Shown here in pieces: positions 32,953 to 43,311 of a DNA stretch of 64,000 nucleotides. Position numbers and translations under genes: made by a program. The notes below the pieces were generated by a model that saw nothing but the letters and a program-made list of their open reading frames with translations, was not told where the DNA came from and searched no databases. Origin of the DNA: Paenibacillus polymyxa M1 (GTDB lineage Bacteria; Bacillota; Bacilli; Paenibacillales; Paenibacillaceae); NCBI RefSeq assembly GCF_000237325.1, contig NC_017542.1:3568501-3632500 (forward strand), written 5' to 3'. Every line of letters begins with the position of its first letter. Position 1 is the first letter of the stretch.

Positions 32953-33993
32953 TCACCCCAACTCCATATGCTTTGCACGCAACTGACCGCAAGCAGCGGC
33001 AATATCGTGACCCTGTTCACGCCGGATCGTCACATTGACGCCTTTTTCGGCAAGAATACGTTGAAAATTAAAAATATCACTGCGCGATGTGCGCACATAC
33101 TTGCGCTCAGGCACATGGTTGACCGGAATCAAATTGACGTGACACAGCATGTCCTTCAACACATCCGCAAGCTCTTCAGCATGTTCTGCCTGGTCGTTCA
33201 CTCCACCGATCAAGGCATATTCGAATGAAATTCTCCGCCCCGTCTTAGCAAGATAATAACGAAGAGAATCCATAACATCCTTAAAAGGATAACGCCGATT
33301 TACAGGCATTAGCTTCGAACGTAGCGCATCATTAGGCGCATGAATGGATATTGCCAGATTAATTTGTGTATCCTCGTCAGCAAATTTATAAATATTGGGC
33401 ACAATGCCGCTGGTTGAAACCGTAATATGACGTTGACCAATATTCAGGCCTTTTTCATGAATCATTGTACGTAAAAACGTCATTGTCGCTTCATAGTTCT
33501 CAAAAGGCTCACCCGAGCCCATAATTACGATACTGCTCACTCGTTCATTCGTTTTATCCAGAATTTTCTGAGCCTGCACCACCTGTGCAGTAATTTCGCC
33601 AGCCGTCAGGTTTCTTTTGAGACCCCCAAGCGTCGAAGCACAAAAAGTACAGCCAATCCGGCAACCTACTTGAGTCGTTACACAAATACTGTTTCCGTAA
33701 TTGTGTCTCATGATAACCGTCTCAATAGCATGGTCATCATGTAAACCAAACAGAAATTTAACAGTACCATCTTTCGATTCCAACTTTGTAATTTCGTGAA
33801 GCGTCACAAAACTGAATTGCTCCTCCAGCTTTTCTCTCAGCGCCTTGGACAAATTCGTCATCTCGCTGAAATTATTGATCCGCTTTACATACAGCCAGTC
33901 AAAAATTTGTCCTCCCCGAAAGGCAGGCTCACCATTATTTTTGGCCCAGTCCTGAAGCTCTTCCAGTGTTAAATCGTATATAAAAGGTTTCAT
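32953..33993 (-). CDS. rlmN: dual-specificity 23S rRNA/tRNA adenine C2-methyltransferase RlmN
   Basis: The radical SAM enzyme of 346 residues methylates A2503 of 23S rRNA and A37 of some tRNAs. The cluster motif GCTFCAS with the preceding Cys in VGCRIGC is present, as are the SAM-binding GSGEPFENY and late [13 protein letters not shown] stretches. The catalytic C-terminal Cys lies in AACGQLRAK. The ATG at 33993 is taken. A GTG at 34005 with closer AAGGAA spacing is possible, and the frame is open to 34020. Confidence 0.94.
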   Translation of the reverse strand: MKPFIYDLTLEELQDWAKNNGEPAFRGGQIFDWLYVKRINNFSEMTNLSKALREKLEEQFSFVTLHEITKLESKDGTVKFLFGLHDDHAIETVIMRHNYGNSICVTTQVGCRIGCTFCASTLGGLKRNLTAGEITAQVVQAQKILDKTNERVSSIVIMGSGEPFENYEATMTFLRTMIHEKGLNIGQRHITVSTSGIVPNIYKFADEDTQINLAISIHAPNDALRSKLMPVNRRYPFKDVMDSLRYYLAKTGRRISFEYALIGGVNDQAEHAEELADVLKDMLCHVNLIPVNHVPERKYVRTSRSDIFNFQRILAEKGVNVTIRREQGHDIAAACGQLRAKHMELG

Positions 33994-34110
33994 CAATATT
34001 TGCACCCGTTCCTTCTTCATTAAGTTCTGTTTAATCGCAGACAGTGTTTTTTCATTCTTCCTATTTTAGCACAAATCCCTGAGGGGGTAAAAATTTTTCA
34101 TCTTCATGCA

Positions 34111-34136
34111 AAAAACCGCCGGAAGGTGTCCGGCGG
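34111..34136 (-). terminator. hairpin between rsmB and rlmN
   Basis: CCGCCGGA (34116-34123) and TCCGGCGG (34129-34136) are perfect complements with a 5-base loop, followed on the minus strand by six T. It should reduce read-through from rsmB to rlmN. Confidence 0.85.
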
Positions 34137-34181
34137 ATTGTGGAAATACTGGTGGGCAGCTACCTGGAATTCTCTTCCGTT

Positions 34182-35597
34182 CTACTTTACCCGGCGCAGA
34201 CGCGCGATATAAAATCCGTCACTGTGAAAATGCTGCGGTAACAGCTGTACTGAGCCTTTCTGTATACCATCCATTTCGTGATTCACGTCTGGAAAAGAAT
34301 GATCCTTTGCCAACTCATACTCTGGATGTTCGCTTAAAAACCGAGCCAATTGTCCTTCATTTTCATCAGGCTCAATCGTGCAAGTGCTGTATACCAGAAT
34401 ACCACCCGGCTTCAACAGTCCGGCCACACTATCCAGCAACTCGTGCTGCAGTTGAGTAATATCGCGAACATCCTCCGCAGTTTTGCTCCAACGCAGATCA
34501 GGTTTACGGCGAATTACCCCAAAACCGGAGCATGGTGCATCCAGCAAAATACGGTCAAAAGAAGCCGGAGCATATCGTTCCTTTAAGTCCAACGCATCAC
34601 CGGTAACCGTCTCAACAGCATCCAGACCAAGCCGACTCGCTTGCTCACGGATTAATTGATGCTTATGGGCATGCAGATCATTCGCAACGATCCGGCCGCG
34701 ATCCTTCATCAGCTCAGCCATATGAGCTGTTTTGCCGCCTGGAGCTGCGCAGCAATCCAGCACTGTCATGCCAGGCTCAGGAGCGACCGCTTCGGCAACA
34801 AGCATGGAGCTTTCATCCTGTACAGACAACAATCCGTCCGTATACCACGAGGTAAGCGCCATATTTCCGCCGCTACGAACAACAATCCCATAGGGGCTAA
34901 CGGGCGAAGGAACGGCATCAATCCCTTTTGCAACCATCTCGTCCAGCAGCTGATCACGACTGGTCATCGTCGTATTCACTCGTACACTGACCGCAGGGGG
35001 CTCGTTATTAGCCTTGCAGATAGCCTCAGCTGTATCGACACCGTATTGCTTGATCCAGCGCTTAACTAGCCACTGTGGATGGGAATGTTCTAACGAAATC
35101 CGTTCCTCTGCTGACAAACCGTCAGGAATGCGCAGCTTGTCCGGCTCACGCAGCATGCTGCGAAGTACGCCATTGACCATACCGGAAATCCCCTGATGCC
35201 CGCGCCGTTTGGCAATGGTCACTGCTTCACTAACAACTGCATGATCCGGAACTCGATCCAGATACACCAGCTGATACACGCTCATCCGCAGCAATGAACG
35301 TACCCAAGGTTGAAGCTTGGCCGTTCCTTTTTGAACAAATTTATTCAAAAAATAATCCAGTGTATTTCGGCGTGCCACTGTACCGTATACAAGTTCCGTC
35401 GTCAAACCAACGTCACTTGCAGATAAACCTGCCTGCTGAAGCCGGCGATTGAGCTCAAAATTGCTATACGCGCCCTCTTGCTCCACACCGGTCAGCACAT
35501 CAAGTGCAACTTCCCGCGCCGTCTGTTTGCGAGTCTTGCCGGGTCTGATCCCCACTCCCTTGCGTTGGTCTCCCTGACGGGAGTGTCCCCCGCTCAT
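34182..35597 (-). CDS. rsmB: 16S rRNA (cytosine-967-C5)-methyltransferase RsmB
   Basis: The 471-residue protein has an N-terminal NusB-like RNA-binding domain (about 25-160) and a C-terminal Rossmann methyltransferase. Motifs are VLDCCAAPGGKTAHMAELM, the DAPCSGFG cysteine and the nucleophilic Cys in VYSTCTIEPDENE. It starts with a four-base overlap on the fmt stop. A basic N-terminal tail of about 20 residues is longer than in B. subtilis. Confidence 0.95.
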   Translation of the reverse strand: MSGGHSRQGDQRKGVGIRPGKTRKQTAREVALDVLTGVEQEGAYSNFELNRRLQQAGLSASDVGLTTELVYGTVARRNTLDYFLNKFVQKGTAKLQPWVRSLLRMSVYQLVYLDRVPDHAVVSEAVTIAKRRGHQGISGMVNGVLRSMLREPDKLRIPDGLSAEERISLEHSHPQWLVKRWIKQYGVDTAEAICKANNEPPAVSVRVNTTMTSRDQLLDEMVAKGIDAVPSPVSPYGIVVRSGGNMALTSWYTDGLLSVQDESSMLVAEAVAPEPGMTVLDCCAAPGGKTAHMAELMKDRGRIVANDLHAHKHQLIREQASRLGLDAVETVTGDALDLKERYAPASFDRILLDAPCSGFGVIRRKPDLRWSKTAEDVRDITQLQHELLDSVAGLLKPGGILVYSTCTIEPDENEGQLARFLSEHPEYELAKDHSFPDVNHEMDGIQKGSVQLLPQHFHSDGFYIARLRRVK

Positions 35598-36553
35598 CCG
35601 AGCACCGTGCCGGGCTTCATCTGTCCACCGCGCGCAAAGGTTCCGGCTTCCATAACCTTCTTGCCTGCCGGTTGAACCTGGGTCAGCCAGAGGGTTCCTT
35701 TACCTGTCTGCACCTCAATGCCACGAGCGGTTAATTGAAGAACCGTGCCGGGTGCTGGAGCATTTGAGCCACTCGCTTCATTATTTATGGAAGGCTGCTC
35801 CGCAGCCCATATTTTAAAAACATTGTTCTCCCAAAGTGTAAACGCGCCAGAAAAAGGAACCAGACCGCGAATCCGGTTGTATATTTGCTGCGCATTATCA
35901 CTCCATGTAATGCGCTCATCATCACGGTTCAGGTTAGGGGCATAGGTCGCCTCATCCTCATTTTGCGGCGTACGGTCTGATTGCCCTGCCAGCAACTTGG
36001 GCAGCTCGTCCTGCAAAAGTCTCGCTCCGACTACGCTTAGCTTCTCAAAAATTGTGCCAGACGTATCCTCTGGCTCTATAGCCACCTCAACCCGCGATAT
36101 CATATCACCGGTGTCCAGCCCTTCCGCCATATACATTAGCGTTACACCCGTCACTGTTTCACCGTTAATAATCGCACGCTGGATCGGTGCACCTCCCCGA
36201 TATCGGGGAAGTAACGAACCATGCACATTCAGACAGCCGAAACGAGGCAAGTCTAATACGGACTTAGGCAAAATTTGACCGTAAGCTGCGGTGACGATCA
36301 GGTCGGGACGCAACTCTGCCACCTGAGCCACTGCTTCCGGCTGCCGCAGGCGGGTCGGTTGCAGCACAGGTAATCCGCGCTTTTCAGCCGCTTCCTTGAC
36401 TGGTGTAGGCGTCAATATTTTTTTCCGTCCCTGTGGTTTATCTGGCTGAGTAATTACGCCGACCACGTTATATCCGTTGTCCAGCAACATATTCAGCGAT
36501 GGGACTGCAAATTCAGGTGTACCCATAAAGATAATACGAATGTCTTGACTCAT
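35594..36553 (-). CDS. fmt: methionyl-tRNA formyltransferase
   Basis: The 319-residue enzyme formylates initiator Met-tRNA using 10-formyl-THF. It has the N-terminal IIFMGTPEFAVPSL, the catalytic region NVHGSLLPRYRGGAPIQ and GVTLMYMAEGLDTGD. It pairs with the deformylase gene six bases upstream, the usual def-fmt arrangement. Confidence 0.96.
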   Translation of the reverse strand: MSQDIRIIFMGTPEFAVPSLNMLLDNGYNVVGVITQPDKPQGRKKILTPTPVKEAAEKRGLPVLQPTRLRQPEAVAQVAELRPDLIVTAAYGQILPKSVLDLPRFGCLNVHGSLLPRYRGGAPIQRAIINGETVTGVTLMYMAEGLDTGDMISRVEVAIEPEDTSGTIFEKLSVVGARLLQDELPKLLAGQSDRTPQNEDEATYAPNLNRDDERITWSDNAQQIYNRIRGLVPFSGAFTLWENNVFKIWAAEQPSINNEASGSNAPAPGTVLQLTARGIEVQTGKGTLWLTQVQPAGKKVMEAGTFARGGQMKPGTVLG

Positions 36554-36559
36554 CGAACC

Positions 36560-37057
36560 TCACTCCCCTGCCTGACGGTTCGGTCCTGGCTGTTCCAGAG
36601 CAACCTCATATACTTTTTCTGCAATATCCGTGAACAATACTCCATTTAGATGATCAATTTCGTGCTGAAAAGCACGAGAAAGCAATCCTGTCGCTGTAAC
36701 GGTAATAGCCTTGCCCTCGCGATTCAGTCCCTTGACTGTAACCTTCTCGGCACGACGTACATCTCCGTTCAACCCTGGAATACTCAGGCAGCCTTCAGGT
36801 CCCAATTGTTCTCCTTCTTCGGCCACAATTTCTGGATTGATCATTTTAATCAAGCCATGCTCGTCTCCAGCATCTACAACGATGAGTCGCTTCAAAATAC
36901 CTACTTGTGGAGCAGCAAGACCTACTCCTTCTGCTTCATACATCGTATCAGCCATATCGTCCAACAGCTTTTGCACATTAGGCGTAATTTTTGTAACTTC
37001 CTTTGCTACTTTATGCAATACGTCATCCGGCTCCAACACTATAATTCTAATTGACAT
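36560..37057 (-). CDS. def: peptide deformylase
   Basis: The 165-residue iron enzyme removes the formyl group from new proteins. All three motifs are present: GVGLAAPQVG, EGCLSIPG and QHEIDHLNG, with the metal ligands Cys and two His. The ATG follows AAGGTG. It is separated from priA by 132 bases with no clear hairpin. Confidence 0.97.
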   Translation of the reverse strand: MSIRIIVLEPDDVLHKVAKEVTKITPNVQKLLDDMADTMYEAEGVGLAAPQVGILKRLIVVDAGDEHGLIKMINPEIVAEEGEQLGPEGCLSIPGLNGDVRRAEKVTVKGLNREGKAITVTATGLLSRAFQHEIDHLNGVLFTDIAEKVYEVALEQPGPNRQAGE

Positions 37058-37189
37058 GACAACAGAACACCTTCCTCTTTTTCCTTCATTTAGGCTTTAC
37101 TGTATTCATCACAAAAGCGACTGCTACATTATCCTATGTACGGACGGCTTGTCCGCATTAATTGTACTAATAACTTTAGTGTTAACACT

Positions 37190-39766
37190 CTACATAAGCA
37201 TTTGCGGATCAACATCCAAACTAATCAGCAACTTTTGTGCCTGTGCAGATTCGGCCATTTCATCAGCCACTTGCTGAGCCAAACCAATCGCGTCGATATT
37301 TCCACGCCATTTTATCATACATTGAAATCGGTATCTATTCTTGATTCTCGAAATGGGTGAAGCTACTGGCCCCAAGATGTCCAGCACATCCGATGTAAGC
37401 CGGTCCATATTCCCGAACCAGCCCCGTTGTCTGGCTCGTCCTTGTAGTGTCGCTGAATAATTTTCAGCCAGTCGGACCAGCACCGGGAGCTGTTCATGAG
37501 AAAAGGTCACTAAGATTAGTCGGCAGTATGGCGGGTAGTGCAGATTGCGACGATGTTTCAACTCTTCTCTCACAAACGATGCATAATCATGACGACTTGC
37601 GTGAACCACCGAATAATGCTCTGGAGTGTAGGATTGTACGAATACTTCCCCCGGCAATTGATGCCTTCCAGCACGCCCGGCTACTTGTGTTAACAGCTGA
37701 AATGTCTTTTCCGCAGCCCGAAAATCCGGTAAATTAAGAGCGGAATCCGCAGTAATGACACCTACCAGCGTTACATCGGGAAAGTCCAGCCCTTTGGCTA
37801 CCATTTGAGTACCCAGCAGTACGTCTGCTTTTTTATCACGAAATTGCTTGAGCAGCTTTTCATGAGCGTTTTTTTCAGTTGTGGTATCGACATCCATTCG
37901 GACAACACGTATGCCGGGGAATAGCTTAGCCAACTCTTCTTCCACTCGCTGCGTACCTGTACCGAAGTAACGAATATGCTCACTACCGCACTCCGGGCAA
38001 GTCTGAGGTACAGGCTCGGAATAGCCGCAATAATGACAACGTAAATTGTTCGACCGCTGATGATAGGTAAGCGAAATATCACAATCCGGACATCCTGCCA
38101 CATAGCCGCAGCTCCGGCACATGACGAACGTGGAGTGACCACGCCGATTCAACAGCAATACCGTCTGCTCCTTACGCTCTAATCGCTCTGCGATTCCATT
38201 ATGCAACGCACGGCTGAACATGGAGCGGTTGCCGGCCCGTAGCTCCTCACGCATGTCCATGATATGGACTTCGGGTAACGTGTTCCCTAATGCGCGGGTC
38301 GGCATTTCCAGCAGCAACGGCGCGAATTCGTCGTTGCTTTGGGAGCGGGCAGCATAATAGCTTTCCAATGATGGTGTAGCTGAACCGAGAATAACGACAG
38401 CCCCGTGCTGGTGTGCTCTGCGAATGGCTACATCACGCGCATGGTATTTGGGCGTCTCTTCCTGCTTATAGGATGTTTCGTGCTCCTCATCCATAATAAT
38501 GAGCCCTAGCTCACGAAAAGGGGCAAATACCGCCGAGCGAGCGCCGATTGCGACTTTCACACGGCCTTCGCGTATTTTGCGCCACTCATCGTACCGTTCT
38601 CCCCCCGACAACCTACTGTGCATCACTGCGACCTGGTCGCCAAAACGACCTTTGAAACGTTCGACCATTTGTGGGGTTAATGATATTTCAGGTACGAGCA
38701 CAATGGCCTGGCGATTCTGCTCGATACAGCGCTGAATAGTCTGCAGATAGATTTCCGTCTTACCGCTCCCTGTAACTCCATGCAGCAAATAAGCTCCTTG
38801 CTCACGTATGTCCAGCTGACGAACAATCCGTTCATACACTGACTGCTGCTCTGCCGTAAGCGGAAGAGGATCTGTAGGCTTGAAGTGTCTGCCCCGATAG
38901 GGATCGCGAAAGACTTCAACGTCTTCCTGTAACACATAGCCCTTATCTTCCAATGCCTTAACCGTGGCAGCCGAAACACCTAGCGAGGTCATTACTTCCT
39001 TCAGCGGCAGAGGCAGAAACTCGCTACGTTCCAGCAAGAAAGCAAGTACCTCCCGCTGACGCTGCGCCTTGGCAGAAAATTGCTCCAGTGCCATGGATGC
39101 CTCATCTATGCTGATAGCCAAATCAACAGCTTTCATCGTCTTTTTGCCAAGCTTGTCTTTAATAACCTGACTTTCTTGAAGCACTCCGCGGCGCAACAGC
39201 GATTTAATAACCTCCGCCTCCTCGGGGAAGCGTCTACTGAGTTGCTGCAACGGGACTTGCTCCTTATTCTGAATGAAGCTGACAATCTGACGCTCCGCCG
39301 GATCACTCATACCGTCGTCAGTCAGAAGGGCCCATTCGATCTCATCCTCCTGATTAGACAGCATAGACCGCTGTGGATTCGTAGACTCATGCTGTTCGGC
39401 AATTGAGATATAACGTTCCGCCTTGCCCTTAAGCGCGGTAGGAATCATCACTTGCAGTGCCATAATCTGATTACAAGCATAACGTTCGCTCATCCATTTG
39501 CCCAATTCAACCAAATCGGGAGATAAGGGCGGTACCAGATCTAGCAACTCCTGAATCGCCCTCATCCTGTATTTCGGCGGCTCCTCAGCTGGAACTACTG
39601 AGATAACAAAAGCCTGCACCGTCCGTTTGCCAAAAGGCACAGCTACCCGACTACCTGGCTCAATCCAAGGTTTCATGGAATCCGGTATCAGATAATCGAA
39701 GGTACGATCTGTATCTTTGGCAGGTACATCGACAATAACCTTGGCAACTAAATTGCCTGTTTCCAT
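37190..39766 (-). CDS. priA: primosomal replication protein N' (PriA helicase)
   Basis: The 858-residue protein restarts collapsed replication forks. It has an N-terminal 3' DNA-binding domain, Walker A in LHGVTGSGKTEIYL, a DEEHETSYK Walker B box, then the zinc module (pairs CRSCGY, CPDCD, CHYCGY and CPECG) and helicase-C with GTQMVAKGLDFP and QVAGRAGR. Length is above the B. subtilis value (805), from a longer N-terminal half. Its ATG overlaps the coaBC stop by one base. Confidence 0.97.
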   Translation of the reverse strand: METGNLVAKVIVDVPAKDTDRTFDYLIPDSMKPWIEPGSRVAVPFGKRTVQAFVISVVPAEEPPKYRMRAIQELLDLVPPLSPDLVELGKWMSERYACNQIMALQVMIPTALKGKAERYISIAEQHESTNPQRSMLSNQEDEIEWALLTDDGMSDPAERQIVSFIQNKEQVPLQQLSRRFPEEAEVIKSLLRRGVLQESQVIKDKLGKKTMKAVDLAISIDEASMALEQFSAKAQRQREVLAFLLERSEFLPLPLKEVMTSLGVSAATVKALEDKGYVLQEDVEVFRDPYRGRHFKPTDPLPLTAEQQSVYERIVRQLDIREQGAYLLHGVTGSGKTEIYLQTIQRCIEQNRQAIVLVPEISLTPQMVERFKGRFGDQVAVMHSRLSGGERYDEWRKIREGRVKVAIGARSAVFAPFRELGLIIMDEEHETSYKQEETPKYHARDVAIRRAHQHGAVVILGSATPSLESYYAARSQSNDEFAPLLLEMPTRALGNTLPEVHIMDMREELRAGNRSMFSRALHNGIAERLERKEQTVLLLNRRGHSTFVMCRSCGYVAGCPDCDISLTYHQRSNNLRCHYCGYSEPVPQTCPECGSEHIRYFGTGTQRVEEELAKLFPGIRVVRMDVDTTTEKNAHEKLLKQFRDKKADVLLGTQMVAKGLDFPDVTLVGVITADSALNLPDFRAAEKTFQLLTQVAGRAGRHQLPGEVFVQSYTPEHYSVVHASRHDYASFVREELKHRRNLHYPPYCRLILVTFSHEQLPVLVRLAENYSATLQGRARQRGWFGNMDRLTSDVLDILGPVASPISRIKNRYRFQCMIKWRGNIDAIGLAQQVADEMAESAQAQKLLISLDVDPQMLM

Positions 39767-41070
39767 TAATGCAACACCCCACCCATGCGTCCCGCGGCTA
39801 GAGTAAGCAATTTACGCGCAACTTCTTCCTTTGACTGTACAGGGATCTGCTCTACCATCCCGCTTCGGTCATATATTTGAACAGCATTCGTATCAACACC
39901 AAAACCAGCACCATCTGTAGTTACATCGTTTGCCGCAAGCAAATCACAATTTTTACGTTCTAATTTATCTATTGCATACGTCTCCAAATTTCCCGTTTCT
40001 GCTGCAAAGCCAATTAAAAATTGATGTTTCTTGCTGCGTCCGAGTGATTCCAAAATATCGACGTTCTTCACTAACTCTAATGTAAATACACTATCTTTTT
40101 TCTTGATCTTAGTCTGTGCTACCTCACGTGGTCGATAATCTGCCACAGCAGCAGCCATAACGACCATGTCACTCGTTTCCCATTGTTTTAGCACAGCCTG
40201 GTACATATCTTCAGCTGACTGGACTCTTTCAAGCGAAATACCTGAAGGCGGCTCCGCGCTGGTATTGGCAGCAATCAAATGTACCTCCGCCCCCATCTCC
40301 TGAGCCACTTTCGCAATGGCAAAGCCCATTTTACCAGATGAATCATTCGTAATGTAACGGACAGGATCAATTCGCTCAATCGTGCCTCCAGCCGTGACAA
40401 TGACTTTTTTTCCTGAAAGCGCTAGTTCATTCTTATTTACAAGTGGCTCAGTTACTTGATTCTCTGTAGATTCTTCTCCAAACCACCGTGATTCAGATTT
40501 GATTGCGGCTTCAGGTTCCAGAGCCTGCTGATCAAAAAAGCGCTCAATCGTTTGCACAATAGTTTCTGGCTCTTCCAAACGTCCTTTGCCAACGTAACCG
40601 CAAGCCAGTAATCCTTCCCCAGGCTCAATCATCTTCACACCACGTGATACCAGTGTCTCCATATTTTGCATGACTGCCGGATGAGTGTACATATGTACGT
40701 TCATCGCAGGGGCCACCATAATAGGTGCTGTCGTAGCCAGTAACGTTGTCGATAACATATCATCAGCAAGACCATGCGCCATTTTTCCGATGATATTCGC
40801 TGTTGCAGGAGCAACTAGCACCAAATCAGCCGCATCTGCCAGATGAATATGAGATACGATGGACGGCTCTCTTTCATCAAATGTATCACTGTACACCGGA
40901 TTGCGAGAGAGTGACTGCAGTGTAAGTTCGGTAATAAACTCCTTGGCAGAAGCCGTCATAATCACATGAACATCGGCTCCCTTTTGCGTCAACTTACTGC
41001 AGAGCGCAGCCCCTTTATAAGCAGCAATTCCACCGGTTATACCAAGAATAATAACTTTCCCCTTCAACAT
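39766..41070 (-). CDS. coaBC: bifunctional CoaBC (phosphopantothenoylcysteine synthase/decarboxylase)
   Basis: The 434-residue protein carries two coenzyme A steps. The flavin-dependent CoaC part (1-180) has GITGGIAAYKG, HIHLADAADL with the catalytic His, and the PAMNVHMY substrate clamp (usually PxMNxxMW). The CoaB part has VTAGGTIERIDPVRYITN. A linker of about 30 residues near 185-215 is longer than usual. The start follows GGGGGAG. A hairpin separates it from rpoZ. Confidence 0.95.
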   Translation of the reverse strand: MLKGKVIILGITGGIAAYKGAALCSKLTQKGADVHVIMTASAKEFITELTLQSLSRNPVYSDTFDEREPSIVSHIHLADAADLVLVAPATANIIGKMAHGLADDMLSTTLLATTAPIMVAPAMNVHMYTHPAVMQNMETLVSRGVKMIEPGEGLLACGYVGKGRLEEPETIVQTIERFFDQQALEPEAAIKSESRWFGEESTENQVTEPLVNKNELALSGKKVIVTAGGTIERIDPVRYITNDSSGKMGFAIAKVAQEMGAEVHLIAANTSAEPPSGISLERVQSAEDMYQAVLKQWETSDMVVMAAAVADYRPREVAQTKIKKKDSVFTLELVKNVDILESLGRSKKHQFLIGFAAETGNLETYAIDKLERKNCDLLAANDVTTDGAGFGVDTNAVQIYDRSGMVEQIPVQSKEEVARKLLTLAAGRMGGVLH

Positions 41071-41089
41071 CGTTAACTCCCCCTGACCG

Positions 41090-41114
41090 AAAAAAATAAC
41101 AACCTTGCGGTTGT
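41090..41114 (-). terminator. hairpin between rpoZ and coaBC
   Basis: ACAACC (41099-41104) and GGTTGT (41109-41114) form a stem with a TTGC loop. On the minus strand it is followed by TATTTTTT. It suggests attenuation of coaBC expression from the gmk-rpoZ unit. Confidence 0.75.
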
Positions 41115-41160
41115 CAAAGGAATTGGCATTGCGCCTGGTTATAATGATTGTCTATAATTC

Positions 41161-41364
41161 TTATTCTTCTTCGCCGCTTTCAAGCAAAAGATGATCTGCA
41201 TAGATCTCTTCCAGAGCTACTCCAACCTGTTTGTGAGATTTAGGACTCTTCAAGCTCGTCTTCTCGCCCTCACGCAACTGTCTAGCACGGCGTGATGCCG
41301 CTACAACCAGCGAATATTTACTATCTACCTTTTTCATCATTTCATCAATGGAAGGATACAGCAC
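41161..41364 (-). CDS. rpoZ: RNA polymerase omega subunit
   Basis: The 67-residue protein matches omega: [20 protein letters not shown], then [11 protein letters not shown] and the acidic end LLESGEEE. The GTG at 41364 follows GAGGTG; the longer frame has no ribosome site. It is in the usual place after gmk. Confidence 0.93.
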   Translation of the reverse strand: MLYPSIDEMMKKVDSKYSLVVAASRRARQLREGEKTSLKSPKSHKQVGVALEEIYADHLLLESGEEE

Positions 41365-41393
41365 GAATAGACACCTCTTCATGTAGTTTTAAG

Positions 41394-41441
41394 CTGTATA
41401 AGCTGAACTCCAGTGTACACCTTCAAGCTCAGCTTATACAG
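41394..41441. repeat. 13-bp perfect inverted repeat between gmk and rpoZ
   Basis: CTGTATAAGCTGA (41394-41406) and TCAGCTTATACAG (41429-41441) are exact complements with a 22-base loop. No poly-T tail follows on the minus strand, so it is more like an RNA-processing or stability element than a terminator. Confidence 0.55.
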
Positions 41442-41484
41442 TATTATTTCTCTTTTGGTACGCTTGGCATATGTAAAGCCTCGA

Positions 41485-42057
41485 TTAAGGTCGAACCTTA
41501 CAATGTTCGGCGATAATAATGGATTCTATTCGTTTACAAGCGAAATCAATCTCATCATTGACAACCGCATAATCATAGTGACGTAACAAGTTCATCTCGT
41601 TCACAGCTACCGACATACGGTGATCAATGGTTGCTTGAGTTTCTGTGCCACGTCCCCGAATTCTATCCTTCAATTCATCCAGTGAAGGCGGAAGCAAGAA
41701 AATGAATATGCCTTCCGGGAATTTTTCTTTAACCTTTAGCGCGCCCTGAACTTCAATTTCCAGAAAGATATCTTTACCCTGCGCAAGCGTCTGGTCTACA
41801 AAATCACGTGGAGTGCCATAGTAGTTACCTACATACTCTGCGTACTCCAGCAATTCATCTCGTTCAATCATGCCTAAAAATTCTTCACGCGTTTTGAAAA
41901 AATAGGTCACTCCATCCTGCTCGCCCGAACGAGGTGTTCGAGTTGTAGCAGAAACGGAATACGTTATCTCAGGTAGCTTTTCGCGCAATGCATTGCCTAC
42001 CGTCCCTTTGCCGACCCCCGAAGGTCCAGATATTACAAATAATAATCCCTTAGCCAT
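41485..42057 (-). CDS. gmk: guanylate kinase
   Basis: The 190-residue enzyme converts GMP to GDP. It has the P-loop [26 protein letters not shown] and the GMP-binding [13 protein letters not shown] lid. The ATG at 42057 follows TGGAG; an upstream ATG at 42069 has no separate site. Confidence 0.97.
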   Translation of the reverse strand: MAKGLLFVISGPSGVGKGTVGNALREKLPEITYSVSATTRTPRSGEQDGVTYFFKTREEFLGMIERDELLEYAEYVGNYYGTPRDFVDQTLAQGKDIFLEIEVQGALKVKEKFPEGIFIFLLPPSLDELKDRIRGRGTETQATIDHRMSVAVNEMNLLRHYDYAVVNDEIDFACKRIESIIIAEHCKVRP

Positions 42058-42071
42058 AGTACACTCCATTT

Positions 42072-42332
42072 TTATTCGTCATTGTCATCATCTTTAGTGG
42101 ATAGGCGATGAGCGACCGTCTCCGGCTGCACCGCAGACAGGATTACATGATCACTGTCTGTAATAATAACAGCCCGTGTCCGGCGGCCATAGGTAGCATC
42201 AATTAACATATGACGGTCCCTGGCTTCCTGTATAATCCGCTTGATCGGAGCAGACTCCGGACTGACGATGGAGATTATTCGGTTGGCCGACACGATATTG
42301 CCAAAGCCAATATTGATCAATTTGATTGCCAT
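42072..42332 (-). CDS. remA: extracellular matrix regulator RemA
   Basis: The 86-residue DUF370 protein is close to B. subtilis RemA (89), with [20 protein letters not shown] and [19 protein letters not shown]. RemA forms rings that bind DNA and activates matrix operons and osmoprotection genes. The ATG at 42332 follows AGGGGGAAAG. It lies 56 bases after yicC and 14 bases before gmk. Confidence 0.93.
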   Translation of the reverse strand: MAIKLINIGFGNIVSANRIISIVSPESAPIKRIIQEARDRHMLIDATYGRRTRAVIITDSDHVILSAVQPETVAHRLSTKDDDNDE

Positions 42333-42388
42333 ATTCAGGTCTTTCCCCCTATACATGTGACTATTGCAGCCGTGCCGCTACCAGGTAG

Positions 42389-43276
42389 CTACTCAATATT
42401 TGCAGCCTGCTCACGAATTTTTTCAAGCTCTGCTTTCATCTCAACGACCAAATTAACTAATGTGAGATGATTAGCCTTAGAGCCGATCGTGTTGACTTCC
42501 CTGTTCATTTCCTGGATTAAAAAATCTAATTTGCGACCGGCCGGCTCGTCCGACAGCAGCAACCTTTTGCACTGTCCAAAATGACTTTGAAGCCGGGTAA
42601 GCTCCTCATCAATATTGCTGCGATCCGCGAATAACGCAATCTCCATTCCGAACTTATGTTCATCAAGCGTAAATGAACCGTCCTGAAGCTCTTTAAGCCT
42701 GTGCTTCAGCCTGTTACGGTAGTCGCTCACAACATGAGGAGCCAACACCGTCATTTCATGATGAAAGGATTCCAGACGTAAGATACGGGATTCCACATCT
42801 TGTGCCAAATGCCCGCCTTCTCGCCTTCTCATCTCCAGCAATCCTTGCAAAGCTTCGTTCAAAGCTCGCTGTAAATGCTCTTCCCAGTCCTCTTCGTCTC
42901 CATTGCAAGCCTCTCCAGGCTCACCCAGAACATCAGGCAAAGCAAGGATATCACTTATACCTAACGTTCCTTTCACGCCATAACGATCCGCCAGCTGCTC
43001 CGCTGCACGCAGGTAAGCCTGCACGACAGTGTCATTCAACCGTGCGGCGGGTATCTGTTCTTCATCACGTTCCCTGTGGATGAAAACATCGATACGACCG
43101 CGTTTAATCTGCTGTTGAACCGTTCTTCTCAAGCCATCTTCATATTGAGTCCATTCACGTGGAATTCTCATCATCACTTCGCAATAGCGGTGATTGACCG
43201 ATTTCAATTCCAAGCGCACTTTATACCCCTTATGATGAAGGATGGCTTGACCGTATCCGGTCATACTCAATGACAT
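42389..43276 (-). CDS. yicC: YicC/YloC-family endoribonuclease
   Basis: The 295-residue protein starts MSLSMTGYGQ and holds SVNHRYCEVMMRIPREW at its N-terminus, with EMNREVNTIGSKANHL near the C-terminus, the strongest YicC family marks. Family members in E. coli and B. subtilis act as RNases. The start at 43276 fits the family. It is first in the yicC-remA-gmk-rpoZ unit. Confidence 0.9.
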   Translation of the reverse strand: MSLSMTGYGQAILHHKGYKVRLELKSVNHRYCEVMMRIPREWTQYEDGLRRTVQQQIKRGRIDVFIHRERDEEQIPAARLNDTVVQAYLRAAEQLADRYGVKGTLGISDILALPDVLGEPGEACNGDEEDWEEHLQRALNEALQGLLEMRRREGGHLAQDVESRILRLESFHHEMTVLAPHVVSDYRNRLKHRLKELQDGSFTLDEHKFGMEIALFADRSNIDEELTRLQSHFGQCKRLLLSDEPAGRKLDFLIQEMNREVNTIGSKANHLTLVNLVVEMKAELEKIREQAANIE

Positions 43277-43311
43277 CGGCATCACATCCATTATACTATT
43301 GTAATTGATTA

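Noticed and set aside
37798..38142. Minus-strand 114-codon frame within priA
   Set aside because: It is a shifted reading of the priA zinc region with no independent start signal.
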